Assembly (NCBI GenBank): GCA_902544525.1
Contig: CACCCN010000003.1
Location: forward strand, 1-64,000
From: an uncultured Pelagibacteraceae bacterium
GTDB lineage: Bacteria > Pseudomonadota > Alphaproteobacteria > Pelagibacterales > AG-422-B15
Length of the DNA stretch: 64,000 bases
Direction: 5' to 3'
Under the pieces are notes generated by a model. The model saw nothing but the letters and a program-made list of their open reading frames with translations, made no database searches and had not been told where the DNA came from. A program made the position numbers and the translations under genes. Position 1 is the first letter of the stretch; each line of letters starts with the position of its first letter. This document shows positions 26,568 through 34,662 of this stretch, one piece after another.

Positions 26568-26662
26568 CATTTTTCAACATTTTCCAATTGTTTGTAAGCA
26601 AAAATTATACAAAGGACTTATAATTTCTTGCCAACATACCCTTTAGCTAATAAATTTTTTTT

Positions 26663-27127
26663 ATGGGAATAATACTCTTGATATTTTTAATAATTTATGG
26701 AATTCCTCCCATTTTAACTCATTACTTAATTACAAAAAATCTTTACGCTGAGAGTTATTCAAAAAAATATGCAGGATTTTGGATGCGATTTGCAGCCGGT
26801 TTAATAGATGGCCTTATATTAGCAGCGGCAGGAATAATATTGTCTATGATCGGATTAGTATTTTTAACTTTGTTTATTGGGTGGTTATATTATTCAATTT
26901 TTCATTCCTCTAAATATCAAGCAACACTTGGAATGATGGTACTTAGAGTCAGAATCTATAATGAACTAGAAGGAAGAATAAGTTTTGGACGTGCGACTGG
27001 TAGATATTTTACATCAGGGCTATCTGCTATAATTTTATTTATAGGTTTTTTTATGATTGGTTGGACTATAAGAAAACAAGGATTGCATGATAAAATTGCT
27101 AGAACAATTCATTTAGTAGATGGTTGA
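26663..27127 (+). CDS. RDD family membrane protein
   Basis: 154 residues with three to four membrane segments. The RDD signature is clear: AGFWMRFAAGLIDGLILAAAG (Arg and Asp in the first core helix), SKYQATLGMMVLRVRI between helices, and a final RKQGLHDKIARTIHLV. An extra N-terminal helix (residues 2-20) precedes it. The role is undefined; some RDD proteins are Na+/H+ transporters. It stands alone between two tRNA genes and small membrane proteins. Confidence 0.88.
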   Translation: MGIILLIFLIIYGIPPILTHYLITKNLYAESYSKKYAGFWMRFAAGLIDGLILAAAGIILSMIGLVFLTLFIGWLYYSIFHSSKYQATLGMMVLRVRIYNELEGRISFGRATGRYFTSGLSAIILFIGFFMIGWTIRKQGLHDKIARTIHLVDG

Positions 27128-27151
27128 TTTAATATCAAAGGAATAACCATC

Positions 27152-27376
27152 CTACTCTTCTTCGAGGTCTTTCAATTCTTTTTGTAACTTCTTAATTTTG
27201 ATTTCTCGTTCTAGTCTTCTTGCATTATAATATGCCAGTACTAAATATAGCCCACCATATAAAATAATAGCTATTAAAATATTAAAATCCTTCCCAAACA
27301 TATGAATTCCAAACAAAGTTGAAGTAAAGAAAAATACAACTAAAAATATAATTGATGTATCTTTAATATATTTCAT
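27152..27376 (-). CDS. Small membrane protein with C-terminal coiled coil, 74 aa
   Basis: 74 residues: two hydrophobic helices (about residues 8-25 and 31-49) followed by a charged KKLQKELKDLEEE tail that would form a short coiled coil in the cytoplasm. No family recognised. It is convergent to the RDD gene and about 140 bases downstream of the DUF2061 gene on the same strand. Confidence 0.6.
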   Translation of the reverse strand: MKYIKDTSIIFLVVFFFTSTLFGIHMFGKDFNILIAIILYGGLYLVLAYYNARRLEREIKIKKLQKELKDLEEE

Positions 27377-27485
27377 ATTAAAAACTTATTCCAAAAAATG
27401 TAAAAAGCAATTCTATTAAATATATTATCTTTGAGCAGAATGTTATTGACCATTAGAAATTATGACAGAAATTATTAAAATTTAA

Positions 27486-27512
27486 CCATCAAAATCATCT
27501 AATTTTTGATGG
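27486..27512 (-). terminator. Hairpin downstream of the DUF2061 gene
   Basis: A 9-base-pair inverted repeat (CCATCAAAA / TTTTGATGG) with a 9-base loop begins 5 bases past the stop codon of the minus-strand gene and is followed on that strand by TTAAATTTT. It is the best terminator candidate for this gene, though the stem is AT rich. Confidence 0.5.
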
Positions 27513-27516
27513 AATA

Positions 27517-27747
27517 CTATTCTTGTGCACGACCCCATGAAATAGAAGACCATACCCGTTCGTGCATATAATATAGTGTTATTTTCGTAATAATTTCAAA
27601 TCCAGCAATAAGGCCGGCTGTTTCAAAAGCGGTAAAATCTGATTGCCATATAACTAAGTAACTAATAATGAACGTATCAATGGTTGCAGTAAATCTCCAA
27701 GTGAATGCTTTTACCAAAGACCTTGATTTGTTACTTTTTGATGACAT
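27517..27747 (-). CDS. DUF2061 family small membrane protein
   Basis: 76 residues. The pattern SLVKAFTWRFTATIDTFIISYLV, then AGLIAGFEIITKITLYYMHERVWSSISWG, is that of DUF2061: two membrane helices, each with a conserved polar residue, and the YYxHERxW motif. The function is not known. It is transcribed on its own and ends at a hairpin. Confidence 0.9.
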   Translation of the reverse strand: MSSKSNKSRSLVKAFTWRFTATIDTFIISYLVIWQSDFTAFETAGLIAGFEIITKITLYYMHERVWSSISWGRAQE

Positions 27748-27893
27748 AGGATTTGTATAAATTCTCTTTTAATCATTATACAAAATATGCTTAAGTTTAT
27801 CACTTGTTTAAAACTTAAATAATGTAGCAAATTCAATAACATATATGATACTGTACTATTGATACTATATAGTTTATTAGTGTTTTTTTATTT

Positions 27894-27970
27894 GCAGCTG
27901 TAGCTCAGTTGGTTAGAGCGCCTGGTTGTGGACCAGGAGGTCGTCTGTTCAAGTCAGACCAGCTGTACCA
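27894..27970 (+). tRNA. tRNA-His (anticodon GTG), without G-1, A73
   Basis: The anticodon stem CCTGG/CCAGG encloses loop TTGTGGA with anticodon GTG at 27928-27930; the T-arm TCTG TTCAAGT CAGA and D-arm are normal and CCA is encoded. The acceptor is GCAGCTG opposite CAGCTGT, with a G-U first pair. The base before the acceptor is T, not G, and the discriminator is A, so the usual genome-encoded G-1:C73 pair of tRNA-His is missing. This A73 form is known from one group of alphaproteobacteria with a matching histidyl-tRNA synthetase. Confidence 0.96.
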
Positions 27971-27973
27971 CTC

Positions 27974-28504
27974 TTAAAGCATTTTTTTTAAAATTGGATC
28001 TTTCATAAAAAGGTGATGATAAATAACTGCTAAAATATGAATACTTACAAGCATTAAAAGAAAAATAGAGGCATTACTATGAATTTTTTCAGATAATTCT
28101 ACTAATTCAAAGTCAAAGTAATCTAATGATATAGATGTAACAATAAAATTGACACTTTCTCCTGAAAGTAATTTTTTTAATATTCCCGAAATAGTGATTG
28201 CAAATAGTGTTATATAAAGCATCCAATGATTTATCTTCGAAATTATTAATTGCCAATTTCTTATCTTGCCGTTTTCAACAGGGGAGATATTAATAGATTT
28301 CCAAATTAATCTTAATAATGTTGTGTAAAATAATGCTATACCTAATATTGCGTGAAAGTTTTCAACCGATATCTTAAAATCAGAAAATTCTAAATCGACC
28401 AAATAAAAACCAAGAGGAATTTGCAAAAGTAGAACTAAAAAAGTTAGCCAATGAAAAAATATTGAAATTAATCCATATTTACTTTCGCTATTTTTAAAAA
28501 TCAT
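27974..28504 (-). CDS. Cytochrome b561-type membrane protein
   Basis: 176 residues with four hydrophobic helices and the di-heme cytochrome b561 pattern: GLISIFFHWLTFLVLL (His), NFHAILGIALFYTTLLRLIWK (His), ISKINHWMLYITLFAITISG (His) and SIHILAVIYHHLF (His). It probably carries electrons from quinol to a soluble cytochrome. Its start codon is only 17 bases from that of a divergent cytochrome c gene, suggesting a shared function. Confidence 0.88.
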   Translation of the reverse strand: MIFKNSESKYGLISIFFHWLTFLVLLLQIPLGFYLVDLEFSDFKISVENFHAILGIALFYTTLLRLIWKSINISPVENGKIRNWQLIISKINHWMLYITLFAITISGILKKLLSGESVNFIVTSISLDYFDFELVELSEKIHSNASIFLLMLVSIHILAVIYHHLFMKDPILKKML

Positions 28505-28521
28505 TATAATTAATGTAACTT

Positions 28522-28974
28522 ATGAACAAGTTTTTTCAATTACTAGTAGTAATAATTTTCTTAGTATCTTCGTTAAGTATTTTTGCTATAGAAATGTCAA
28601 CTGAAGAGATAATAAAAGGCCGAAAAGCTATGTTTAAACAGAATTATAGTTATGCCAAGAAAATGTCTGCAGCAATTAAAAAAGATGATAAAGAAATGAT
28701 CACTGGTTTAGCTATAAAAATGTCTGAAAATTATAAAAAATTAATAGAATATTTTCCTGAAGATTCCAAAAGTGGATTTAAAACAGAAGCTCGACCAACG
28801 ATTTGGGAAAAAAAAGAAGAATTTAATACATTAATGAAGAAGGCAGCAAATGAAGCCAATGATTTTTCAATGATGGTTAATAATTTAATGGGTGATGAAC
28901 TAAAAGATATCCAAAAGAAAATGATATGGTCACAGTGTAAAAACTGTCACGAAAAATTTAGAATGCCTCATTAA
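28522..28974 (+). CDS. Periplasmic cytochrome c' / c556-type protein
   Basis: 150 residues with an N-terminal signal peptide (hydrophobic residues ~6-22, FQLLVVIIFLVSSLSIFA). The single heme motif CKNCH is at residues 139-143 very near the C terminus, the layout of class II cytochromes (c', c556) with a four-helix bundle. It is divergent from a cytochrome b561 gene, 17 bases away, and a TATAAT sits at 28505-28510 in the gap and could drive it with a very short leader. Its 3' end overlaps the convergent MFS gene by 17 bases. Confidence 0.9.
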   Translation: MNKFFQLLVVIIFLVSSLSIFAIEMSTEEIIKGRKAMFKQNYSYAKKMSAAIKKDDKEMITGLAIKMSENYKKLIEYFPEDSKSGFKTEARPTIWEKKEEFNTLMKKAANEANDFSMMVNNLMGDELKDIQKKMIWSQCKNCHEKFRMPH

Positions 28975-30157
28975 CTGGTAATTTTTTGTTTGTGTAAGGT
29001 AAAGATAAAGCCATCAAGAATACAACTATCATCAAAATTCCAACCCCTAAATACAAATAAATAAAGTCATTAGTTAGTTCATAACTTTTAGCAATCAATA
29101 GGACTGCAATAGGCGCTATTGCAAATGATACTATAAATTTTATTCCATAAACAAGGCCTTGATATTTTTCTGGAGAAAATTTAGCAAGCAGAACATTTTC
29201 TGCAGGAAGTATGCTTGAATTAAAGGCAACAGTCATCAGTGCAAAAACAATAAGAAAATAATTAGAAGTTAAGGCAACAACAATCAGTAAAATTGCCTGG
29301 CCGAAAATCCCACAAACGTAAATAAACTTTTCAGAATATATGTCAGCGAGGATACCACCAATGTAATTCATAAGGCCACTAATTATATATATAGAAGAAA
29401 CTGCTATACCAATTTTTGTTGTATTTAAATCGAGACTTTCACTTAAGCGTATATCAATAACTTTTGGGATTGATGTTTGTAAAATTTGAAAAACAAAACC
29501 CATACAAGTTATACTTATCATCATAATTAAAATTATTTTTAAATAATCACCACTTGGAGGATTTTCTCTAAACTTTTCTGATAATATATTTTGAATTGGT
29601 ATTACTTTTGAAACAATATGCCATGTTAGCATTATTCCAATTAATATAGATATTATGCCAGGTATGATGAATGCTGTTTGCCAATTAAAATAATCGATAA
29701 AAAATCCAGAACTTAATGCCCCAATCCCTATTCCAACTCCACCAAATATATTGTTAAATCCAAGAGCTCTGCCTGTGGACTTGGAAGAATTGACTACCCA
29801 TGAAATACCTGCTGGATGATATATTGAGCAAAATAGGCCAAGAATAGATAAATTAATAAATAGCGCTAATTTTGTTGAGCTCATACCGCAGCTTATAGAG
29901 GCAACTCCTAGCCCCAAAAACATTATAGCCATCATGCCAGTTCTACTCCAACGGTCACTCATCCAACCCGCAGGTATTGCACCTAGCCCAACAAGTAATG
30001 AGCCAAGAAACCATAAATTTAAAAGCTCGTCGTAACTTAAACGCCAATCATCTTCGATTGCTAATACAATGACAAAATAAAAAGCTGCAAACATGTGCAT
30101 TATAAGGTGGCCTATGGCAGCGTAAAAAGTTGTTAATTTTGCAGTGTATTGACTCAT
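28958..30157 (-). CDS. MFS transporter
   Basis: 399 residues and twelve predicted membrane helices. The MFS loop 2-3 motif is seen as AGWMSDRWSRTGMM (residues ~63-76), and the C-terminal half repeats it weakly in GGILADIYSEK. GFNNIFGGVGIGIGALSSGFFIDYF is a typical helix 4-5 region. The substrate is unknown. It is divergent from the hisS-hisZ-hisG operon across a 254-base region that has two perfect inverted repeats, so co-regulation is possible. Confidence 0.9.
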   Translation of the reverse strand: MSQYTAKLTTFYAAIGHLIMHMFAAFYFVIVLAIEDDWRLSYDELLNLWFLGSLLVGLGAIPAGWMSDRWSRTGMMAIMFLGLGVASISCGMSSTKLALFINLSILGLFCSIYHPAGISWVVNSSKSTGRALGFNNIFGGVGIGIGALSSGFFIDYFNWQTAFIIPGIISILIGIMLTWHIVSKVIPIQNILSEKFRENPPSGDYLKIILIMMISITCMGFVFQILQTSIPKVIDIRLSESLDLNTTKIGIAVSSIYIISGLMNYIGGILADIYSEKFIYVCGIFGQAILLIVVALTSNYFLIVFALMTVAFNSSILPAENVLLAKFSPEKYQGLVYGIKFIVSFAIAPIAVLLIAKSYELTNDFIYLYLGVGILMIVVFLMALSLPYTNKKLPVNEAF

Positions 30158-30315
30158 TTTTATTTAATAAATATAGCTTTTTTTTCAATAAATGAGCTAA
30201 TTTTTATCAATTTTCTTGATTTTAACAAATCATTAAATATTGACTTTTTCTTCAAATTCAGGCATTTCACTCTTAATGATTAATAAATTAATACATCATT
30301 ATCATATCTAAGTTT

Positions 30316-30354
30316 GTTAAAAACGTTTTAACAGACAACGACCCCCTATATAAA
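30316..30354 (+). promoter_or_regulatory. Inverted repeat over a candidate promoter
   Basis: GTTAAAAACGTTTTAAC (30316-30332) is a perfect 7-base inverted repeat around ACG. Its right arm holds TTTAAC (30327-30332), which with 16 bases of spacing precedes TATAAA (30349-30354), a reasonable sigma-70 type promoter pointing to hisS. A dimeric repressor bound at the repeat would block the -35 region. Nothing else was seen in this 254-base gap apart from a second repeat nearer hisS. Confidence 0.4.
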
Positions 30355-30374
30355 ATATTAAATAAATTTTTTAA

Positions 30375-30392
30375 GTATCAAATAATTGATAC
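30375..30392 (+). repeat. Inverted repeat just upstream of hisS
   Basis: GTATCAAATAATTGATAC is a perfect inverted repeat with 7-base arms and a 4-base centre, placed 19 bases before the hisS ATG. TATTAT at 30395-30400 directly follows it and could be a -10 box, in which case the repeat would lie in the promoter spacer, a classical operator position. Confidence 0.45.
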
Positions 30393-30411
30393 CGTATTAT
30401 GAATATAAATT

Positions 30412-31797
30412 ATGGAAAAAAATAAAAAGCTAAAAGCTCAGTTGCCCAAAGGGTTTAGAGATAACTCAGAAGATAGTATTGATATCAGGAATCAAGTGAT
30501 CAATATAATTAGAAATGAATGTGAGCAATTTGGTTTTAAAAATATAGAAACGCCTGCGCTTGAGTATACAGAAGCATTAGGAAAATTTTTGCCTGATGTT
30601 GATAGACCTAGTGGAGGAGTATTTTCATTTCAGGATGATGATGGTCAATGGTTATCTATGCGGTATGATTTAACCGCACCTTTAGCCCGGTATGTTGCAG
30701 AAAATTATCAATTTATTCCCAAGCCTTTCAAAAGATATCAATTTGGTTCAGTGTGGAGAAATGAAAAGCCAGGACCTGGAAGGTATCGAGAATTTATTCA
30801 ATTTGATGCTGATGCTATAGGTATTAGTAATAACTATATAGATGCTGAATTGTGTGTAATCGTTGCAAGAATATTCAAAAAAATTGGTTTTAGTGAAAAT
30901 GAATACAAAATAAAATATTCAAGCAGAATAATTTGGGAAAATCTTTTTAAACAGATTGAAATTGAAGATATGCAAATACCTGCTGTTTTAAGAGCAGTAG
31001 ATAAATTAGATCGTGTAGGCATTAATGGTGTAAAAGATTTGTTACTAAAAGGACGTGAAGATCAGTCTGGTGATTTTATGGAAGGTGTAAATCTAAAGAA
31101 CGATCAGGTAAATAAAATTTTAGATTTTATTTCAAATAAAAATTCCAAAGATGATCAGCTAAGTAGTTTTGAGGAATATTTACAGAATTATAAAGATCTA
31201 CCATTTGAGTTTGATCCAACAGTTGTCAGGGGTTTAGAATATTATACTGGACTTGTTTTTGAAGTTGAGCTTACTACTAAGGTAGTAAATGATAAAGGCA
31301 AAGAAGTAATTTTTGGCTCTGTAGCTGGCGGTGGTAGGTATGATAAGTTAATTGCAAGATTTGGCAAAGAAGATGTACCAGCAACAGGGATCTCAATAGG
31401 TATAGATCGGCTTATTTATGCGATAGAACAATTTGATAAAATTCAATCAAACAAAAAACCTCTAATTATTATTGCAAATTTAATTCCTGAGCAAATCTCA
31501 AATTACTTATCTATTGCAGAAGTTGTTCGTGATGAAGGCTATGCATGTGAAATATTTTATGGATCTAATAACTTAAGTAAACAGCTAAAATATTCTGATA
31601 AAAGAAAAGCATCATTAGTAATTATTATTGGAGAAGATGAAATAAAAAATAAAACTATTTCAATAAAAAATTTAACAGTAGGAAAAGAATTATCAAAAAA
31701 TATTGATAGTCGTGAAGAGTGGAAAGAATTAAAAGCAGGTCAATTTATTATTAATAAAGATGATTTGATAGCTGAATTAAAAAAAATTTTAGGATAA
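30412..31797 (+). CDS. hisS: Histidyl-tRNA synthetase
   Basis: 461 residues, class II synthetase. Motif 1 is around LPKGFRD and ETPALEYTEALGKFLPD; motif 2 is KRYQFGSVWRNEKPGPGRYREFIQFDAD; the histidine-binding loop is VRGLEYYTGLVFEV; motif 3 is TGISIGIDRL. The FSFQDDDGQWLSMRYDLTAPLARYVAEN stretch is the form I associate with the alphaproteobacterial lineage whose tRNA-His lacks G-1, and the tRNA-His in this window indeed lacks it. It is the first gene of hisS-hisZ-hisG-DUF2805. Confidence 0.96.
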   Translation: MEKNKKLKAQLPKGFRDNSEDSIDIRNQVINIIRNECEQFGFKNIETPALEYTEALGKFLPDVDRPSGGVFSFQDDDGQWLSMRYDLTAPLARYVAENYQFIPKPFKRYQFGSVWRNEKPGPGRYREFIQFDADAIGISNNYIDAELCVIVARIFKKIGFSENEYKIKYSSRIIWENLFKQIEIEDMQIPAVLRAVDKLDRVGINGVKDLLLKGREDQSGDFMEGVNLKNDQVNKILDFISNKNSKDDQLSSFEEYLQNYKDLPFEFDPTVVRGLEYYTGLVFEVELTTKVVNDKGKEVIFGSVAGGGRYDKLIARFGKEDVPATGISIGIDRLIYAIEQFDKIQSNKKPLIIIANLIPEQISNYLSIAEVVRDEGYACEIFYGSNNLSKQLKYSDKRKASLVIIIGEDEIKNKTISIKNLTVGKELSKNIDSREEWKELKAGQFIINKDDLIAELKKILG

Positions 31798-31803
31798 TTA
31801 ATA

Positions 31804-32931
31804 ATGTCTAATACTCAATCTATTCAGGATTTAAACAATATACTAAAAGATTTTTTTCTTTCTGAGGGGTTTAAATATATTGAGCCATCTCTTGTAATTA
31901 AGTCAGACATCTATTTCGAAACATCTGGTGAGCAAATTAGAAAAGATATGTTTTCAGTTGTTAGCTCAAAAGAAGAAGAAATGTGCTTGAGGCCTGATTT
32001 GACGATTCCAACTTGTCAAAAGTTTTTAGAGGAAAATAAAAAATTTGATCAAGCAAAACTTTGCTATAGTGGTCCCATTTTTAGATCAAGTAGTACAAGC
32101 AATTCTATAGAGCTCAATCAGTCTGGAATTGAGATTTTAAATATGAATAGCGATAATGATGGTAATTATAGAGAAGAAATTGAAACAATTAATCTAGCAA
32201 TTAAAGCATTAAGACATATTAATAAAGAAGATATCGAAATAAATATAGGTAATATTTCACTTTTTATAGAGTTCCTAAGTTGTCTTGACTTACCACAGCG
32301 ATGGAAAGATAGATTGAGAAGGCACTTTTTTAGAAGAGACTATTTTGAATCTTTACTAAAGCGAATTGAGTCGGGAATTGGTTTTAATGAAATTAGAAAA
32401 GAAGATTTATTAAAAACTCATCTTGGAATTGATGCCGATATATCCGATAAAGATTTAAATAATCTACTAGCAAATATCAACCCTATTGAATTTGGAGAGA
32501 GGTCAATTGAAGATATCATACGTCGACTAAATATAAAAAGTGAAACAATTATCTCAACAGAAAAGGGAATAGAGATAGCTAAAACTATACGAGAATTTCT
32601 TAAAATTGAATGTGATTTAGGTAAATTATCGGAGGCTATTTTAAATGTTACTAATCAAAAAAATATAAATCAATTTGCATCACTAATAAAAATGGCTTTG
32701 ACTTTTAGTGAAAAAATCAATCAAGGATTAAGTAATAAAAACATTAATTTTAAAACTGATTTTGGACATTCAATTGAATATTACGATGGAATTATGTTTG
32801 AAGTAAAAGACAGAAAAAATAAAAATAATAAAATGATTACAGGGGGAAGATATGACTCTCTTCTGTTAAGCTTGGGCTTAAACAACAAAGCTTCAGCAAT
32901 AGGGTTTGCTGTAAATAATAATAATATTTAA
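31804..32931 (+). CDS. hisZ: ATP phosphoribosyltransferase regulatory subunit
   Basis: 375 residues, homologous to histidyl-tRNA synthetase but without a full set of catalytic and anticodon-binding features. The core shows ETSGEQIRKDMFS, LRPDLTIPTCQKFLE, YSGPIFRSSSTSNSIELNQSGIEIL and the FGHSIEYYDGIMFEV loop. HisZ joins the short form of HisG to make the active, histidine-regulated enzyme. It is 6 bases after hisS and 3 bases before hisG, which is indeed of the short form. Confidence 0.93.
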   Translation: MSNTQSIQDLNNILKDFFLSEGFKYIEPSLVIKSDIYFETSGEQIRKDMFSVVSSKEEEMCLRPDLTIPTCQKFLEENKKFDQAKLCYSGPIFRSSSTSNSIELNQSGIEILNMNSDNDGNYREEIETINLAIKALRHINKEDIEINIGNISLFIEFLSCLDLPQRWKDRLRRHFFRRDYFESLLKRIESGIGFNEIRKEDLLKTHLGIDADISDKDLNNLLANINPIEFGERSIEDIIRRLNIKSETIISTEKGIEIAKTIREFLKIECDLGKLSEAILNVTNQKNINQFASLIKMALTFSEKINQGLSNKNINFKTDFGHSIEYYDGIMFEVKDRKNKNNKMITGGRYDSLLLSLGLNNKASAIGFAVNNNNI

Positions 32932-32934
32932 TAT

Positions 32935-33636
32935 ATGGTTAGCGAAACAAAATTAAAAATTGCTTTTCCAAGTAAGGGTAGACTCAGAAAAGATCTAGAA
33001 AAACTACTTAGATTTAAAAAAATTGAATTTGTCGAGGAGGGTAATGAAAGAAATTATATTGCTAAATTAGCTAATCAAAATGACATTTTGATATACTTCA
33101 TGGGTGCAAAAGAAATAGTGACTCAACTTGATGAAGGGAATATTCATTTGGGCATTACTGGAGATGATCTTGTACAAGAAAAAATTTTAGATTCTGAAGA
33201 AAAGGTCACCTCAGAATTAACCTTAGATTTTGGTAAGGCAGATTTAGTAGTAGCAGTTCCTAAGATCTGGCTTGATGTTACCACAATGGCAGATTTGGAT
33301 GAAATTAGTCATGTCAAAAGAATGAACACTTCGAAACGTCTAAAGGTTGCGACTAAATATATAAATTTGACTAATCGTTTTTTTTCTAAGTGTGGTGTTA
33401 CTGATTATCGTACAGTTGGTAGTTCGGGATCAACAGAAAATGCTCCATTTAACGGTATCGCAGACATTATCGTTGATATTACTTCTACTGGAGAAACTCT
33501 AAAAGCCAACAATTTGAGAATTTTAGACGATGGATTGATACTGAAATCTTCAGCTAATATTTTTAAATCAAAAACTATTAAGTGGACTAATGATCTGGAG
33601 ATTGTTAGTAATCAATTTTTAAAATCTATTTCATAA
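32935..33636 (+). CDS. hisG: ATP phosphoribosyltransferase catalytic subunit, short form
   Basis: 233 residues, the HisZ-dependent short form with no C-terminal regulatory domain. Motifs: LKIAFPSKGRLRKD, GNIHLGITGDDLVQE, VATKYINLTNRFF and the phosphoribosyl-binding GSSGSTENAPFNGIADIIVDITSTGETLKANNL. It catalyses the first step of histidine synthesis. Its neighbours hisS and hisZ give a compact histidine-charging and synthesis operon. Confidence 0.96.
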   Translation: MVSETKLKIAFPSKGRLRKDLEKLLRFKKIEFVEEGNERNYIAKLANQNDILIYFMGAKEIVTQLDEGNIHLGITGDDLVQEKILDSEEKVTSELTLDFGKADLVVAVPKIWLDVTTMADLDEISHVKRMNTSKRLKVATKYINLTNRFFSKCGVTDYRTVGSSGSTENAPFNGIADIIVDITSTGETLKANNLRILDDGLILKSSANIFKSKTIKWTNDLEIVSNQFLKSIS

Positions 33637-33641
33637 ACACC

Positions 33642-33896
33642 ATGAAAAAAATAAATAAGCTTGAGACACTATCTCAAGCAGAAATTGATAGAATTATTGA
33701 GATGGGATGGGAAGATCGAACAACTTTTGAAGATATTAGAGTTCAATTTGATCTATTAGAAAAAGAAGTTATTGCTTTAATGAAAGCAAATCTGAAACGA
33801 ACATCTTTTTTAAATTGGCGCAAGCGAGTTCGTGGCAGAAAAACTAAGATAGAGAACTTGTCTGATAGATTTAAGTCAAAAAAACAAAAAAACTAA
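33642..33896 (+). CDS. DUF2805 (TIGR03643) family protein
   Basis: 84 residues. The family is recognised by LSQAEIDRIIEMGWEDRTTFEDIRVQFDLLEKEVIALMK, a helix-turn-helix-like segment, followed by a basic tail (NLKRTSFLNWRKRVRGRKTK). The tail and fold suggest nucleic-acid binding; the role is not established. It starts 5 bases after hisG and is the last gene of that operon. Confidence 0.88.
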   Translation: MKKINKLETLSQAEIDRIIEMGWEDRTTFEDIRVQFDLLEKEVIALMKANLKRTSFLNWRKRVRGRKTKIENLSDRFKSKKQKN

Positions 33897-33998
33897 TATA
33901 CTAATAATTTTTACTAATAAAAATTTGTTCATGACTCTGTAACAATTTTATTGCATAATTTAATTAATAAATATAGCCAATTAAATTTAGGAGGAAAA

Positions 33999-34325
33999 AT
34001 GAGCAAGTTTTATGCACTAGGTTCATATACAGACCAGGCTTTAGGAGGGTTTTTAAAGAATCCAAATGAAGATAGAAGTGAAGTTATAAAAACGTTATTT
34101 GGTTCAGTTGGAGGCACTGTTATTCTATTTGATATATTAAGAGGGTCTTCTGATTTTATCATGTGTGTTGAAGGTGTCGATTTTGAAACTTTAGCAAGTG
34201 TTAAAGTAGCGGTGCAGTCTACTGGAATGATAAAAGATTTTATGGTTTTTGAAACAACAGATATGAATAAAATTGCAACTGGTGCGAGTAATGCTTTATC
34301 AAGTTACAGAAAGCCAGGAGAATAA
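33999..34325 (+). CDS. GYD domain protein (dimeric ferredoxin-like fold)
   Basis: 108 residues from the ATG with a near-perfect Shine-Dalgarno (AGGAGG, 5 bases away); an upstream in-frame ATG lacks such a site. FYALGSYTDQALGGFLKNPNEDRSEVIKTLFGSVGGTVILFDILRG, followed by DFIMCVEGVDFETLASVKVAVQSTG, is the GYD family pattern (the usual GDYD is replaced by RGSSDF). The function of GYD proteins is unknown. It is the first of five tandem genes for single-domain proteins of about 95-126 residues. Confidence 0.82.
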   Translation: MSKFYALGSYTDQALGGFLKNPNEDRSEVIKTLFGSVGGTVILFDILRGSSDFIMCVEGVDFETLASVKVAVQSTGMIKDFMVFETTDMNKIATGASNALSSYRKPGE

Positions 34326-34327
34326 CT

Positions 34328-34633
34328 ATGGCAATAACTTGTATAGCTAGATTTCAAGCAAAAGAAGAGTGCTACGATGAACTATATAAATGGATGACAG
34401 ATCACCTAATTGATATGAAAGAGCATGCAGGTAACTTGAATTGTTATGCCAGTGGAAATAGTGAGTCAGGTTTAATAACTATATATGAAAAATGGAATTC
34501 TCAAGAAGATCATGAAGCATATCTAGCGTGGAGAACAGAAGTAGGTCATCTTGAACATGTTGTTTCGCTTCTTGCTACTGATGGACCGGAAATAACTTAT
34601 GAAGACGTTCTACATGAACACTCAAATGAATAA
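34328..34633 (+). CDS. Antibiotic biosynthesis monooxygenase (ABM)-like protein
   Basis: 101 residues. The ABM/quinol-monooxygenase fold is indicated by AITCIARFQAKEECYDELYKWMTDHLIDMKEHAGNLNCYASGN and a late IYEKWNSQEDHEAYLAWR strand-helix with the conserved E-x-W. Relatives (YgiN, ActVA-Orf6, heme-degrading IsdG) act as cofactor-free oxygenases on quinones or as binding proteins. An AGGAGA site precedes the start, 2 bases after the GYD stop, so the two are co-translated. Confidence 0.85.
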   Translation: MAITCIARFQAKEECYDELYKWMTDHLIDMKEHAGNLNCYASGNSESGLITIYEKWNSQEDHEAYLAWRTEVGHLEHVVSLLATDGPEITYEDVLHEHSNE

Positions 34634-34662
34634 TTATAATTTACTATAATGGAGAGAAAATA

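Noticed and set aside
31804-32931. Second histidyl-tRNA synthetase
   Set aside because: The protein lacks the full HisRS catalytic and anticodon-binding features and stands directly before short-form hisG, so it is HisZ.
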